64,000 nt of DNA from Campylobacterota bacterium. GTDB taxonomy: Bacteria > Campylobacterota > Campylobacteria > Campylobacterales > Thiovulaceae. Location of the stretch: contig JASKOM010000009.1 of NCBI GenBank assembly GCA_030152305.1, positions 1 through 64,000 on the forward strand. Reading direction: 5' to 3'. Of this stretch, positions 16,408 through 25,000 are shown one piece after another; within the stretch, counting starts at the first letter, position 1, and the number at the start of each line of letters is the position of its first letter. Below the pieces are notes generated by a model. It was not told where the DNA came from. It ran no database searches and saw only the letters and a list, made by a program, of their open reading frames with translations. Both the position numbers and the translations under genes were made by a program.

Positions 16408-18252
16408 TTGCCTTATCTTTTAAAATACACATATATAATATATCTGTTATTTATATATTTAAATATAAATAATTTGTTTGCAAATAATCAGCTTGATGTA
16501 ATTAATACGAATCATAAATTTGAATTAACTGAAGATGAAAAGCAATGGATTAATAAAAATAAATATGTAAAATTTACTGGCGATCCTTCTTGGCTTCCAG
16601 TTGAAGGTTTTGATAAAAATAATATATATATTGGAATGGTTGCAGATTATTTATATAAAATAGAAAATAAAACTGGACTAGTTTTTAATAAAATCAAACC
16701 TAAAGATTGGAACGAAGCTGTTAATATGGCTAATAGAAAAGATGTTGATATTATTAGCGAAGTTGTTGCTGAAAATATGGTAAATCAAACAATGAATTAC
16801 ACAAAACCTTATATTCAAACTCCGCTCGTTGTTATTATGAAAAATTCAGAAAATCACATGTTTATCGATAAATTAAACCTCATCAAAGATAAAAAGATTG
16901 CCTATGTATCAGGTTACGGTTATGTCGAAGATCTTATAAAAAAATATCCAAAAATTAAATTTTATGAAGTTCCAACTGTTCAAGATGGTTTAGAGCAAGT
17001 TGCTTCTGGACAAATAGATGCTTTTATCGAAACATTGATTGTTTCATCTTATAACATATCAAAACTCGGTTTATCAAATCTCGACATTGTAGGCAGACTT
17101 GATTTAATTGTTAATATTGGTTTAGGTGTTCGAAATGACAATCAAATTTTATTAAATATTTTAAATAAAGCTTTTGATTCGATTACTATCGAAGAACAAG
17201 ATGAAATTATTCACAAATGGATAAAAGTTGAAATGAAATATAAAATAAATTGGTTTTTAATTTTGCAAATACTTGCTTTTATTTTAATAATAATTACGGT
17301 TTTAGTCTATTTTAATTATAAACTAAAAAAAACAGTAAAAGAAAAAACAGTTGATCTTGAATTGCAAAAAGCAAAACTAAAAGAGTTTAATTTAAATCTT
17401 GAAACATTAGTAATGTTAAGAACGATAGAACTTGAGAAAACAAAAACAGAAATAGAAACAGTTCATAAAAAGACAAAAGATTCTATTGAACATGCATCGT
17501 TAATTCAATCTTCGTTGATTCCAAATAATTATATTTTTGAACAATTTTTTACTGATCATTTCTCAATTTGGCAACCAAAAGATATTGTCGGAGGTGATAT
17601 TTATTTTGTTGAACAGCTGAACGAAAATGAAATTTTAATAATCGTTGCTGATTGCACAGGTCATGGAGTTCCAGGGGCTTTTGTTACTATGCTTGTTAAA
17701 GCAATTGAACGACAAATCGTTTATCAAGCATTACAAAACCAAGAAGTTTCTACCGCAAATTTATTATCGTTATTTAATAAAAATATAAAAAATATTTTAA
17801 ATCAATATGAAGAAATATATGAATCTTATAAATCAAATGTTGGTTTTGATGGTGCAATTTTGCATTTTAACAAAAATACGAAAACTTTAAAATTTGCTGG
17901 AGCGAAAATCAATTTATATTACATAGAATCAGCTGATTCAGAGTTAAAAACTATACAAGCCGATCGTCATTCTATTGGATATAAACATTCTCGTGTAAAT
18001 TACATATTTACGGAACATTCTATTATTTTAAAAGAAGGAACTCAAGTTTTTATAACAACTGACGGCTATTTAGATCAAATAGGTGAAAATAAAAAAATGC
18101 CGTTTGGAAAAAGTCGTTTTATTAAAATAATCAAAGATAATTTTAATAAAAATTGTAAAATTCAAAAAGATATTTTTATCGAGGAATTTAATATTTATAA
18201 AGGTTCGCAATCGCAAACCGATGATATTACTTTGATTTCGTTTAAAATATAA
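16408..18252 (+). CDS. Periplasmic-sensor SpoIIE-type phosphatase (SiaA-like)
   Basis: 614 residues from a TTG preceded by AAGGA. A signal anchor (about 1-25) is followed by an SBP_bac_3-type ligand-binding domain (about 35-275; WINKNKYVKFTGDPSWLP, DWNEAVNMANRKDVDII), one transmembrane helix (about 277-300), a coiled coil and a PP2C/SpoIIE domain (about 360-614) nearly identical to that of the preceding gene (IWQPKDIVGGDIYFVE, ADCTGHGVPGAFVTMLVK). The pair probably arose by duplication of the phosphatase domain. It resembles SiaA in role but senses an amino-acid-like solute through a binding-protein fold. The ligand is unknown. Confidence 0.88.
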   Translation: MPYLLKYTYIIYLLFIYLNINNLFANNQLDVINTNHKFELTEDEKQWINKNKYVKFTGDPSWLPVEGFDKNNIYIGMVADYLYKIENKTGLVFNKIKPKDWNEAVNMANRKDVDIISEVVAENMVNQTMNYTKPYIQTPLVVIMKNSENHMFIDKLNLIKDKKIAYVSGYGYVEDLIKKYPKIKFYEVPTVQDGLEQVASGQIDAFIETLIVSSYNISKLGLSNLDIVGRLDLIVNIGLGVRNDNQILLNILNKAFDSITIEEQDEIIHKWIKVEMKYKINWFLILQILAFILIIITVLVYFNYKLKKTVKEKTVDLELQKAKLKEFNLNLETLVMLRTIELEKTKTEIETVHKKTKDSIEHASLIQSSLIPNNYIFEQFFTDHFSIWQPKDIVGGDIYFVEQLNENEILIIVADCTGHGVPGAFVTMLVKAIERQIVYQALQNQEVSTANLLSLFNKNIKNILNQYEEIYESYKSNVGFDGAILHFNKNTKTLKFAGAKINLYYIESADSELKTIQADRHSIGYKHSRVNYIFTEHSIILKEGTQVFITTDGYLDQIGENKKMPFGKSRFIKIIKDNFNKNCKIQKDIFIEEFNIYKGSQSQTDDITLISFKI

Positions 18253-18268
18253 AACACGGAGAAATAAA

Positions 18269-18820
18269 ATGAATATAAATGATGTTGGTAGTATAGTTGA
18301 ACGAGACGGCATAATTTTTTTAACTTATTGCGGTTTTTTGTCTCAAACTCTTATTTCAGCAATGACTGAATCTCTTGAACGAGAAGCTGAATATGAAAAT
18401 TTAAATATGTCTGTCGCGACAAATATATATTCTGTTTTTATTGAACTTTCACAAAATATGTTGAATTATGCGAAATCAAAATCAAATAATTCTTCAAAAA
18501 GTGAAGGCTTAATCGTTGTTGGTCGTAACAAAATCGGAGACAATAATTTTTATATCAAAAGTCAAAATATTATCGATGAAAATGATGTTGAAAAATTAAC
18601 AGTTAAATTAACTGAAATTGCTCAAATGAACAAAGATGAACTTCGTAAAAGATATAAAGAATTACGAAAAAGCGGAGCAAATACTCATGCAAAAGGCGGT
18701 GGAATCGGCTTTTTGGAAATTGCAAAACGATGCGATTCAATAGAGTTCGAAATTAAAAAACTCAACGAATTTAAATCTATTTTTGAATTTACAGCAAATA
18801 TTTTATCAAAAAAGGACTAA
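18269..18820 (+). CDS. siaB: SiaB-family protein kinase
   Basis: 183 residues matching the SiaB/DUF6272 type: GIIFLTYCGFLSQTLISAMT near the N-terminus, SVFIELSQNMLNYAKSK (N-box-like helix) and ANTHAKGGGIGFLEIAKR (Gly-rich ATP lid). In Pseudomonas SiaB phosphorylates SiaC and so opposes the SiaA phosphatase. It sits 16 bp after the second phosphatase and 8 bp before siaC. An ATG with GGAG upstream was used. Confidence 0.85.
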   Translation: MNINDVGSIVERDGIIFLTYCGFLSQTLISAMTESLEREAEYENLNMSVATNIYSVFIELSQNMLNYAKSKSNNSSKSEGLIVVGRNKIGDNNFYIKSQNIIDENDVEKLTVKLTEIAQMNKDELRKRYKELRKSGANTHAKGGGIGFLEIAKRCDSIEFEIKKLNEFKSIFEFTANILSKKD

Positions 18821-18828
18821 TAAAAAAT

Positions 18829-19206
18829 ATGGAAAATTTAAATATAGCTCAAACAAAATATACTCCTGAAGTCGTTATGAAAACTGATGGTTATATTAGT
18901 TTCACAGGTAAAACTTATCCAGAAAACACTTTTGAATTTTATGCTCCTGTTTCAAGTTGGTTAAAAGAATTTTTTGCAACAAAAGATAACGGCTCGAAAT
19001 TAACGATTGATATTGCAATTACATATTTTAATTCAAGTAGCTCTAAATTCTTTTTTGATTTTTTTGATATCTTAGACAAAAATAATGATGATTTTGAAAT
19101 AATTATTAATTGGATTTTTGACGAAGAAAACGAAGGTGTTCAAGAAGCTGGTGAAGATTTTGTCGATGATTTTTCGGATCTAAAAATTAATTTAGTCGTT
19201 AAATAA
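18829..19206 (+). CDS. siaC: SiaC-family regulatory phosphoprotein
   Basis: 125 residues of the SiaC/DUF1987 family (YTPEVVMKTDGYISFTGKTY, FEFYAPVSSWLKEFF, AITYFNSSSSKFFFDFFDIL). The Thr/Ser-rich ITYFNSSSSK segment is where the family carries its phosphorylated residue. When unphosphorylated, SiaC binds and activates the diguanylate cyclase SiaD in Pseudomonas. Here the adjacent output gene is an HD-GYP protein, 2 bp downstream. Confidence 0.88.
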   Translation: MENLNIAQTKYTPEVVMKTDGYISFTGKTYPENTFEFYAPVSSWLKEFFATKDNGSKLTIDIAITYFNSSSSKFFFDFFDILDKNNDDFEIIINWIFDEENEGVQEAGEDFVDDFSDLKINLVVK

Positions 19207-19208
19207 TT

Positions 19209-20006
19209 ATGGAAATTTATACAAATCCTCTTATTACTGAAATAGAAATTTTACGAGAGAATTTTAATAAAACAGTTGAACGACTCGTAAAAGATATTCA
19301 GCGACAAGAAAAAATAATGATTCGGACTGATAAACAACAACGAAAAGATTATGACGAATTGCAAAAAAAACTTGAAGAAGTTGAAGCTTTAAAACATGAA
19401 ATCGAAGATACTCAAAAAGAGGTCGTTTTTACGATGAGAGCAATTGGTGAAAGTCGAAGTAAAGAGACTGGAAATCATGTTAAGCGAGTCGCTGAATATT
19501 CTAAATTGTTAGCTTTATATAGCGGTTTAAGTTTAGAAGAAGCTGAAATGTTAAAACAGGCTAGTCCAATGCATGATATTGGCAAAGTTGCAATTCCTGA
19601 TGCGATTTTAAATAAACCTGCAAAATTTACTCCTGATGAATTTGAAATCATGAAAAATCATTCAAGATTAGGCTATGAAATGCTTAATCATTCAAATAGA
19701 CCATTATTAAAAATGGCTTCAATTGTTGCATATGAACATCATGAAAAATGGAATGGAACTGGTTATCCGCGAGGAATTATTGGAGAAAATATTTCGATTT
19801 ATGGTCGAATTACGGCTGTCGCTGATGTTTTTGATGCTCTTGGAAATAATCGAGTTTATAAAAAAGCTTGGGAAGACGAAAAAATATTTGAACTTTTTAA
19901 AAAAGAACGAGGCGAACATTTTGATCCAAATTTAATAGATATCTTTTTTACACATCTTCCTGAATTTTTAGAAATTAGAGATAACTTTAAAGATATAATT
20001 TTATAA
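19209..20006 (+). CDS. HD-GYP domain protein (c-di-GMP phosphodiesterase) in siaD position
   Basis: 265 residues. An N-terminal coiled coil (about 1-75) is followed by an HD-GYP domain with SRSKETGNHVKRVAEYSKLL, MHDIGKVAIPDAILNKP, MKNHSRLGYEML, AYEHHEKWNGTGYPRG (the GYP motif is complete) and ITAVADVFDALG. HD-GYP enzymes hydrolyse c-di-GMP to pGpG or GMP. All metal-ligand His/Asp residues appear present. In the known SiaABCD system this position is taken by a GGDEF cyclase, so here the switch appears to control breakdown, not synthesis. Confidence 0.9.
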   Translation: MEIYTNPLITEIEILRENFNKTVERLVKDIQRQEKIMIRTDKQQRKDYDELQKKLEEVEALKHEIEDTQKEVVFTMRAIGESRSKETGNHVKRVAEYSKLLALYSGLSLEEAEMLKQASPMHDIGKVAIPDAILNKPAKFTPDEFEIMKNHSRLGYEMLNHSNRPLLKMASIVAYEHHEKWNGTGYPRGIIGENISIYGRITAVADVFDALGNNRVYKKAWEDEKIFELFKKERGEHFDPNLIDIFFTHLPEFLEIRDNFKDIIL

Positions 20007-20032
20007 AATTTATTTCTAAGGTTATATAAAAT

Positions 20033-20560
20033 ATGTTAAAAAAATATACATTTTTAACTTCAGGTTTGTCTTCGATTTTGGCTTTCGGTTTTCAAGTTGA
20101 TTCAACAGTTAAAGATGAAATCTTAAAAAAAGGTTGTGTTGATTGTCATTTTGTTTATCAAGCCGAATTTTTACCAAAACGATCTTGGGAAAAAATGTTT
20201 CAACCTAATGAATTAGCTAATCATTTTGGTAAAAAAGTTGAACTTTCTTCAGAACTTCGAAAAAAATTTTTGGATTATTATTTAAAAAATAGTTGTGATT
20301 CAGCTGATTCAAAAGCAAAAATAAAAATAAACGAATCGATCGAATCTACAGATATTCCTTTGCAAATTACAAAAGTTCCATATATCACAAGCAAACACGA
20401 AGATTTAAAAAAAGAGATATTTTCTCAAAAAGATGTTAAAACAGCATCAAATTGCACAGCTTGTCATCGAGATGCTGACAAAGACGGTAATTTCGATAAA
20501 GAAGATGTCAAAGTTCCAAATTGGAAAAAAGGTTTCTTTGGTTGGAAAGAAATCAATTAA
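20033..20560 (+). CDS. Diheme c-type cytochrome
   Basis: 175 residues with a signal-like N-terminus (YTFLTSGLSSILAFGFQVDS) and two CxxCH heme-attachment motifs: GCVDCH (about 34-39) and NCTACH (about 142-147). The region between is charged and contains PKRSWEKMFQ, seen in small diheme cytochromes of Campylobacterota. It would act in periplasmic electron transfer. A possible EF-hand-like segment, DADKDGNFDKED, follows the second heme. No redox partner is encoded nearby. Confidence 0.82.
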   Translation: MLKKYTFLTSGLSSILAFGFQVDSTVKDEILKKGCVDCHFVYQAEFLPKRSWEKMFQPNELANHFGKKVELSSELRKKFLDYYLKNSCDSADSKAKIKINESIESTDIPLQITKVPYITSKHEDLKKEIFSQKDVKTASNCTACHRDADKDGNFDKEDVKVPNWKKGFFGWKEIN

Positions 20561-20634
20561 TTAAAAAACAAACCTTGTCATTTTATTAATGATTCGGGAT
20601 TTTTTCATTTTTCACGGAATGGTCGTTGTTTTTC

Positions 20635-20662
20635 GGAACAGCCACAGGCTGTTCCCTACGAA
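20635..20662 (-). repeat. REP-like palindromic repeat, family A
   Basis: GGAACAGCC-aca-GGCTGTTCC followed by CTACGAA. The same sequence, inverted, is at 23114-23140 and 49023-49049. It lies a few bases beyond the stop of the Rha-like gene, as the 49-kb copy does beyond the KilA-N gene. Confidence 0.85.
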
Positions 20663-20668
20663 TACGAA

Positions 20669-21421
20669 TTACAAAACAGTTTTCAACTTCCATTTTATTT
20701 GATTAAATTTACCGTTTATCTCAATTCCAAAATCACGACCAGATGAGGTCATTTTCCAAACACCATTTTCTCGAATTTGATAACCTTTGTGTTCGAGCAT
20801 CAAATTAATCTCGACCGCTGATTTGTTAATCATTTTGCCTAATTCAGTCGGCAGGAAAAATTGCGACTCGATATCGATCTCAAAAGTTTTTAAAGGCGAA
20901 GTTCCAAATTGTTGAAGCATGATTTTGTCAAAACGAAAGAGATCAATTTGATTACGATTTCTTAAATTCTCAATAAAACCTAAAAGCTTGTTTGAATAAA
21001 TTTCATAATCGTTAAGTTCATTTGTGAGTGCATGAAAATCTGGTTTTTGCAAATTTTGTGAACTTTGAGTTTGCGATTTTTTATTTTGTAAGATTTCTCG
21101 CATTCGAAAGAATTCTTTAACAAGAAGCTTTTTAAAGTTTTTTACGATGGGATTATTTCGCAAATAGCTCATTAATAAAGTTGCCTGTGCTTCATTTAAA
21201 AAGTAAGTTTTAGCTTCGATATTTCCTCGAGAAAAACCCGATTTTGTCGTTCTTTTTAAATCAAGGATTTCAAATCCGAGGTTTCCAAAATCCTCAAAAT
21301 CTATTAAATTATCTCGAATTAAACGAGAAACTGACTCTTCTTGATTTTCTGTTTTTTCAGCGATTATTCGATGAGAAATTCGCGGTTCGTCGTTGATGAG
21401 TTCAACTATGTTTGATATAAT
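20669..21421 (-). CDS. Rha-family antirepressor-like protein
   Basis: The frame is open well upstream of the first ATG (21172). Reading on to about 21421 adds VELINDEPRISHRIIAEK, ENQEESVSRLIRDNLIDFED and TYFLNEAQATLLMSYLRNNP, the recognisable phage Rha/pRha DNA-binding domain. No ATG, GTG or TTG fits, so the start is ATT or ATA near 21421-21416, or the original start codon is lost. The homologous position in the Bro-N gene at 22574 is a clean ATG. The C-terminal about 110 residues (SQFFLPTELGKMINKSAVEI, RENGVWKMTSSG) are almost identical to two other genes here. It is divergent from a 56-residue basic protein. Confidence 0.75.
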   Translation of the reverse strand: MISNIVELINDEPRISHRIIAEKTENQEESVSRLIRDNLIDFEDFGNLGFEILDLKRTTKSGFSRGNIEAKTYFLNEAQATLLMSYLRNNPIVKNFKKLLVKEFFRMREILQNKKSQTQSSQNLQKPDFHALTNELNDYEIYSNKLLGFIENLRNRNQIDLFRFDKIMLQQFGTSPLKTFEIDIESQFFLPTELGKMINKSAVEINLMLEHKGYQIRENGVWKMTSSGRDFGIEINGKFNQIKWKLKTVL

Positions 21422-21446
21422 TTCCAGTGTTTAGCCTTTGTGTTTT

Positions 21447-21485
21447 AAGATAAACGGAATAGAGGTGGAATGCTTTCCGTTTATC
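21447..21485. promoter_or_regulatory. 12-bp inverted repeat between divergent rha-like and small basic genes
   Basis: AGATAAACGGAA (21447-21458), 15 bp, then TTCCGTTTATCT (21474-21485): a perfect inverted repeat in the 133-bp divergent intergenic region. It could be an operator for one of the two DNA-binding products. Its right arm continues as CGTTTATCTCAATTC, which also occurs in the 3' coding part of the Rha-like gene (20712-20726). Confidence 0.55.
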
Positions 21486-21554
21486 TCAATTCTACATTTT
21501 AAATACTTTTAAAAAGCTTAAAAATCACACATAATAGAATTAGGATTTGTCATA

Positions 21555-21725
21555 TTGGAAGAAGAAAAAAAGAAAAGAACTGCTGTTACAGTTACTGAAA
21601 GTAGGCAAATACAGGCTTTAAAAATAGCAAAGAAGCAAGGAATAAATAAATTTTCTACATTAATAGATATTTTACTTGCAAATTACATTAATAATAATCA
21701 AGATTTAATTATGAGAAAGCAGTAA
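21555..21725 (+). CDS. Small ribbon-helix-helix-like protein (56 aa)
   Basis: Starts at TTG (21555) after an AGGATTTG ribosome site. The sequence KRTAVTVTESRQIQALKIAK followed by KQGINKFSTLIDILLANYI has a strand-helix-helix pattern like small MetJ/Arc-type DNA-binding proteins. It is clearly a paralogue of the protein at 22681-22866. Both sit divergent to an antirepressor-like gene, suggesting a repeated two-gene module. Function is not established. Confidence 0.6.
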   Translation: MEEEKKKRTAVTVTESRQIQALKIAKKQGINKFSTLIDILLANYINNNQDLIMRKQ

Positions 21726-21781
21726 AAAAGCTAATTCAAATACGATCGTAGTTCCGCAAAAAGATGTTTATTTTTTTTGTA

Positions 21782-21824
21782 ATCCCGAAGTGAAACCAGT
21801 CATCCCGAACTCGTTTCGGGATCT
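21782..21824. repeat. Dispersed palindromic repeat, family B
   Basis: ATCCCGAAGTGAAACCAGTC followed by ATCCCGAACTCGTTTCGGGA and TCTA. The core ATCCCGAA/TTCGGGAT is self-complementary. Other copies are at 22887-22932 and 47330-47357. It lies just beyond the 3' end of the Bro-N gene. Confidence 0.8.
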
Positions 21825-21830
21825 AATTTT

Positions 21831-22574
21831 TTAAATTATTGATTTCATTTTCCACTTGATTTGATTAAATTTACCGTTTATCTCAATTCCAAATTCTTCG
21901 CCCGATGAGGTCATTTTCCAAACACCATTTTCACGAACTTGAAAACCTTTGTGTTTGAGAATCAAATTAATTTCGACTGGTGATTTATTAATCATTCGAC
22001 CTAATTCCGTCGGCAAAAAGAATTGTGAATCGAGATCGATCTTGAAAGTTGCGAGTGGTGAAAAATTATGAAATTCTCTATAAAATTGATCAAGTCGAAA
22101 TAAATCAATCGGATTGAGATTTCGTAGAATTTCGATTAAACTTGAAGTTTGGAGAACATTGTTTTTTAATTCGATAATCTGTTCTGTTGAATTTCCAAAT
22201 TCTGGTTTTTGCAAATTTTGAGTTTGTGGCTGTTGAATTGAATAGTTTCCAGTTGTTCGAATTGATGGAAGAACTTCCTCCATAATCCAAGCTTCAATTT
22301 TTTCAGCTTCTGGCAAATGAGATTTTATAATCAATCTCCAGACATCGCCTTCAAGAATTAATCTTGTTTGTGGATCTAATTTAGGGGTGTCCATTTCATA
22401 CACCCTGTTTAATTTATCGAAAGCTACGACTTTTTTACAATGGGTTCTAACAGCTTTTGCAGTTTCAACATAACCTAAAACTTCAGCTATATCTTTTGCA
22501 ACAAACCACTCTTTACCATCTATTAAGAGAATCCTTACTGAAAAAGTGTTAAAATTTTTAACGATTAAGTTCAT
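21831..22574 (-). CDS. Bro-N domain antirepressor-like protein
   Basis: 247 residues. The N-terminal Bro-N domain (about 1-110) shows VRILLIDGKEWFVAKDIAEV, LGYVETAKAVRTHCKKV and later RLILEGDVWRLIIKSHLPEA with AEKIEAWIMEEVLPSIRTTG, the classic prophage antirepressor pattern. A Gln-rich linker is followed by the shared C-terminal domain (SQFFLPTELGRMINKSPVEI, RENGVWKMTSSGEEFG) also found at 20669 and 48249. No other phage gene is nearby, so it looks like a stand-alone mobile regulator. It is divergent from the small basic protein at 22681, 106 bp away. The C-terminal domain carries a GATGAGGT octamer at 21904. Confidence 0.85.
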   Translation of the reverse strand: MNLIVKNFNTFSVRILLIDGKEWFVAKDIAEVLGYVETAKAVRTHCKKVVAFDKLNRVYEMDTPKLDPQTRLILEGDVWRLIIKSHLPEAEKIEAWIMEEVLPSIRTTGNYSIQQPQTQNLQKPEFGNSTEQIIELKNNVLQTSSLIEILRNLNPIDLFRLDQFYREFHNFSPLATFKIDLDSQFFLPTELGRMINKSPVEINLILKHKGFQVRENGVWKMTSSGEEFGIEINGKFNQIKWKMKSII

Positions 22575-22680
22575 GTTAAGCCTTTATGTTTTATAAGTGG
22601 AGGTCGGATCTCAACTCATAATAATTTTAACACTAAATATTTTAAATAAACCTTAAAATCTATAAAAAAAACGGAGAATT

Positions 22681-22866
22681 ATGGAAAATATATATAATGA
22701 AGAATCTAATGAAAATTTTAAAACAACTGTAACCATTCCTAAAAATATTAAATTAAATTCTCAAAAAATAGCCAAGAAAAAAGGCATTAATACTTTAACA
22801 ACATTAATTAATATTTTATTAGTAGAATATATCGAAAAGAATAAAGAATTACTCGAAAAAAGATAA
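22681..22866 (+). CDS. Small ribbon-helix-helix-like protein (61 aa)
   Basis: ATG start with CGGAG upstream. TTVTIPKNIKLNSQKIAKKK followed by GINTLTTLINILLVEYI aligns with the protein at 21555-21725 (shared TVT, IAKK-GIN, TLI-ILL, YI). The pattern suits a ribbon-helix-helix DNA-binding fold. Divergent from the Bro-N gene. No toxin-like partner follows; the next 400 bp are repeats. Confidence 0.6.
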   Translation: MENIYNEESNENFKTTVTIPKNIKLNSQKIAKKKGINTLTTLINILLVEYIEKNKELLEKR

Positions 22867-22886
22867 GTTTAATTTTGTCTTTTCTT

Positions 22887-22987
22887 AGATCCCGAAGTGA
22901 AACGAGTCATCCCGAATTTGTTTTGGGATCTAATTAGTTTGTCAAAGATTCTGAAACAAGTTACAGGAGCTTTCGCTTCAGAATGAC
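22887..22987. repeat. Compound repeat: family B then family C
   Basis: Family B copy (22887-22932) followed by family C (22947-22987): ATTCTGAAACAAGTTACAGG then AGCTTTCGCTTCAGAAT, with the ends ATTCTGAA/TTCAGAAT self-complementary. Family C recurs at 42687-42727. The whole 410-bp gap from 22867 to 23275 holds only such repeats and no credible gene. Confidence 0.8.
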
Positions 22988-23032
22988 GGTTTTGTGGAAT
23001 TTAGTCATCACGAAGCGATATTTACTTTTTTT

Positions 23033-23058
23033 GGAATAGTCACAGACCATTCCCTACA
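23033..23058 (-). repeat. Degenerate family A repeat
   Basis: GGAATAGTCACAGACCATTC followed by CCTACA, a diverged copy of the GGAACAGCC-aca-GGCTGTTCC element. Confidence 0.6.
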
Positions 23059-23113
23059 ATTAATTCAAATTTATTTTATAAAAAATATAAAAACTTCAAA
23101 TACGATCGTAGAT

Positions 23114-23140
23114 CGTAGGGAACAGCCTGTGGCTGTTCCG
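23114..23140 (+). repeat. REP-like palindromic repeat, family A
   Basis: CGTAGGGAACAGCC followed by TGTGGCTGTTCCG, identical to the copy at 49023-49049 and inverted relative to 20635-20662. Confidence 0.85.
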
Positions 23141-23275
23141 TTGAATTTGTTTGTTTCGTTTGTGGAAATGACTTTTTGGTTTTTCAGACTTTTGTGTTTT
23201 GCTTTGTTTCCGATTTTGTGTTTTTTTGATGGTGAATTTCGATTTAATTCAAAATTTAAAATTCACCATTCAAAA

Positions 23276-24952
23276 TTAATTAAGGTCTCGGACACAACGA
23301 ACTTCTTGAATATTTGTTTGCTGACTCAAATAAAATGCTCTGCCATTTTTGAAATCTAAATTCCAAGACCAATAAGTATTGTTACTACTATTCGCTGTAT
23401 AGCTCCAATACCAATAACTTTGGGTGTATTGAAAAACATTATTTGTAAATACACCTGTGGTCTTTTGTTGATCTGTGATTGAATTTAGTTCTTCAATATT
23501 TGGAAGTCTCCAATTAGAATAACCAGCATATTCTAGATTTTCGCAATAGGATATAGCTTCACTCCAACTTTTTTGAATCGTTTCATTATTGTCTTGCCAC
23601 ATTAGATTATGCAAAAAATCACTCACTGTATTTAAATTATCATTTCGTTTGAATTCTAAATTTTCGTAAAGTGATTTACCTTCAACACATCTAATGTAAT
23701 GGACATCTTCATAATTTAACCAATTATTAAAGCCATAATCGGATCTGAAACCCCAATATTTTGTTTCAGAACCTAAAAGAGTTACATGTTGATTTGTCCA
23801 ATAAAAATCAACACTAGAATTTTTTACATTTTTAAAAATTGGATTCATTGCTGGAAATGAACGATTTCGGTCTGCTAAATACCAAAGCTCTTTATTTGTT
23901 GGTAATCTCCAATCTGATATTCCGTCAAGTTCTAAATTTGAACAGTAAGCTTCAGCTTGAGAAAAATTGCCTTCAAAAATTGTTGGTTGATCTTCCCATT
24001 TCAAACCAGAAACATGATCCGTAACAACATTTCCAGTTCGTGTGAAATTAGCTTCGATATTTAAAAATTTGCGATTTAACGAAGTCGAGTTTGCTTCAGG
24101 TGTAGCTGGTGGATTATTAAACAGTCCAGTTTCGCTAATTGAGAAATTAACAATTGTGCAACCTTCGAGAGTTCCATTTTGCGGTTTTGCACAAAATGAC
24201 AAATTATAATCACCATAATTTATATTAATATTCGATTTTGCATTAGCACCGTTATAAAGTTCTGTTGAACCATTTCGAACAAAATAAGAATAATTTCCTG
24301 CCGAAGCCATAGAAATATCAAATTGCAAAGTTCTTCCAATCGCCGAAAGATTAACATCCGAAACGACAGGTTTCTTTTCGTTAATATAAACCCAAAAAGC
24401 TCTATTTGGTTCGATACGAGAAATATTATATTCGTATTTATTTTGTATAAACCAAGTGATATACTGAGAATTTGGGCTGTAAGCTTTCCATTTTTCATTT
24501 TCGAAAACCCAAACAATTTTTAAGCCGTCGATATCAAAAATATTTGTGTTGTTTATTTCTGAACTGCTTCCGAGATTGCTCCAGCCGATTGGCAACGATT
24601 CTATGTCCGATTTTGTGAAAGCTATTCCAGTTGAACTATTTGCGATTGTTCCGCTAGAAATCGTGTCTTTTAAAATCCAAAAACCTTCGCGAGGTGCGAG
24701 AGATGAAACTGTTTTGTAACCTGCTGATTCGATTTTTGATTTTGCAACTGGAAAACGGCTGTAAGCTTTCCACTCGTCATTATTAAATCGCCATAATAAA
24801 TAAGCATTGTCAAATATCGATAAATCACTAATATTATGATCAGCACCTAAATTATGCCAACCATAATTTAAACTATCAATAAAATTTTTGTCAATCGTTC
24901 CAGCATTCGCTGACAAAAAAGCTCCAAAAATTGGAACTAAGATTTTCTTCAT
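23276..24952 (-). CDS. Secreted protein with two DUF1566 (Lcl-type) domains
   Basis: About 558 residues from the ATG at 24952 (MKKILVPIFGAFLSANAGTI, a signal peptide); a TTG 9 bp upstream is less likely. Residues about 20-190 hold two related segments (SLNYGWHNLGADHN...NDEWKAYSRF and LPIGWSNLGSSSEI...NEKWKAYSPN), then an Ig-like linker, then two DUF1566 domains: GLKWEDQPTIFEGNFSQAEA with WRLPTNKELWYL, and LMWQDNNETIQKSWSEAISY with WRLPNIEELNSI, each ending in an RCV motif. DUF1566/Lcl domains occur in surface proteins of unknown ligand. It carries no GATGAGGT octamer and borders the repeat-rich patch. Confidence 0.8.
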   Translation of the reverse strand: MKKILVPIFGAFLSANAGTIDKNFIDSLNYGWHNLGADHNISDLSIFDNAYLLWRFNNDEWKAYSRFPVAKSKIESAGYKTVSSLAPREGFWILKDTISSGTIANSSTGIAFTKSDIESLPIGWSNLGSSSEINNTNIFDIDGLKIVWVFENEKWKAYSPNSQYITWFIQNKYEYNISRIEPNRAFWVYINEKKPVVSDVNLSAIGRTLQFDISMASAGNYSYFVRNGSTELYNGANAKSNININYGDYNLSFCAKPQNGTLEGCTIVNFSISETGLFNNPPATPEANSTSLNRKFLNIEANFTRTGNVVTDHVSGLKWEDQPTIFEGNFSQAEAYCSNLELDGISDWRLPTNKELWYLADRNRSFPAMNPIFKNVKNSSVDFYWTNQHVTLLGSETKYWGFRSDYGFNNWLNYEDVHYIRCVEGKSLYENLEFKRNDNLNTVSDFLHNLMWQDNNETIQKSWSEAISYCENLEYAGYSNWRLPNIEELNSITDQQKTTGVFTNNVFQYTQSYWYWSYTANSSNNTYWSWNLDFKNGRAFYLSQQTNIQEVRCVRDLN

Positions 24953-25000
24953 TTTATTCAAAACTTCTTTTTAAGAAATTACCAAATTATAACAAAAGTA

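Noticed and set aside
20669-22866. Prophage
   Set aside because: Antirepressor-like genes occur without integrase, terminase, capsid or tail genes.
22994-23359. 121-codon plus-strand ORF
   Set aside because: It is made of dispersed repeats and the antisense end of the DUF1566 gene.
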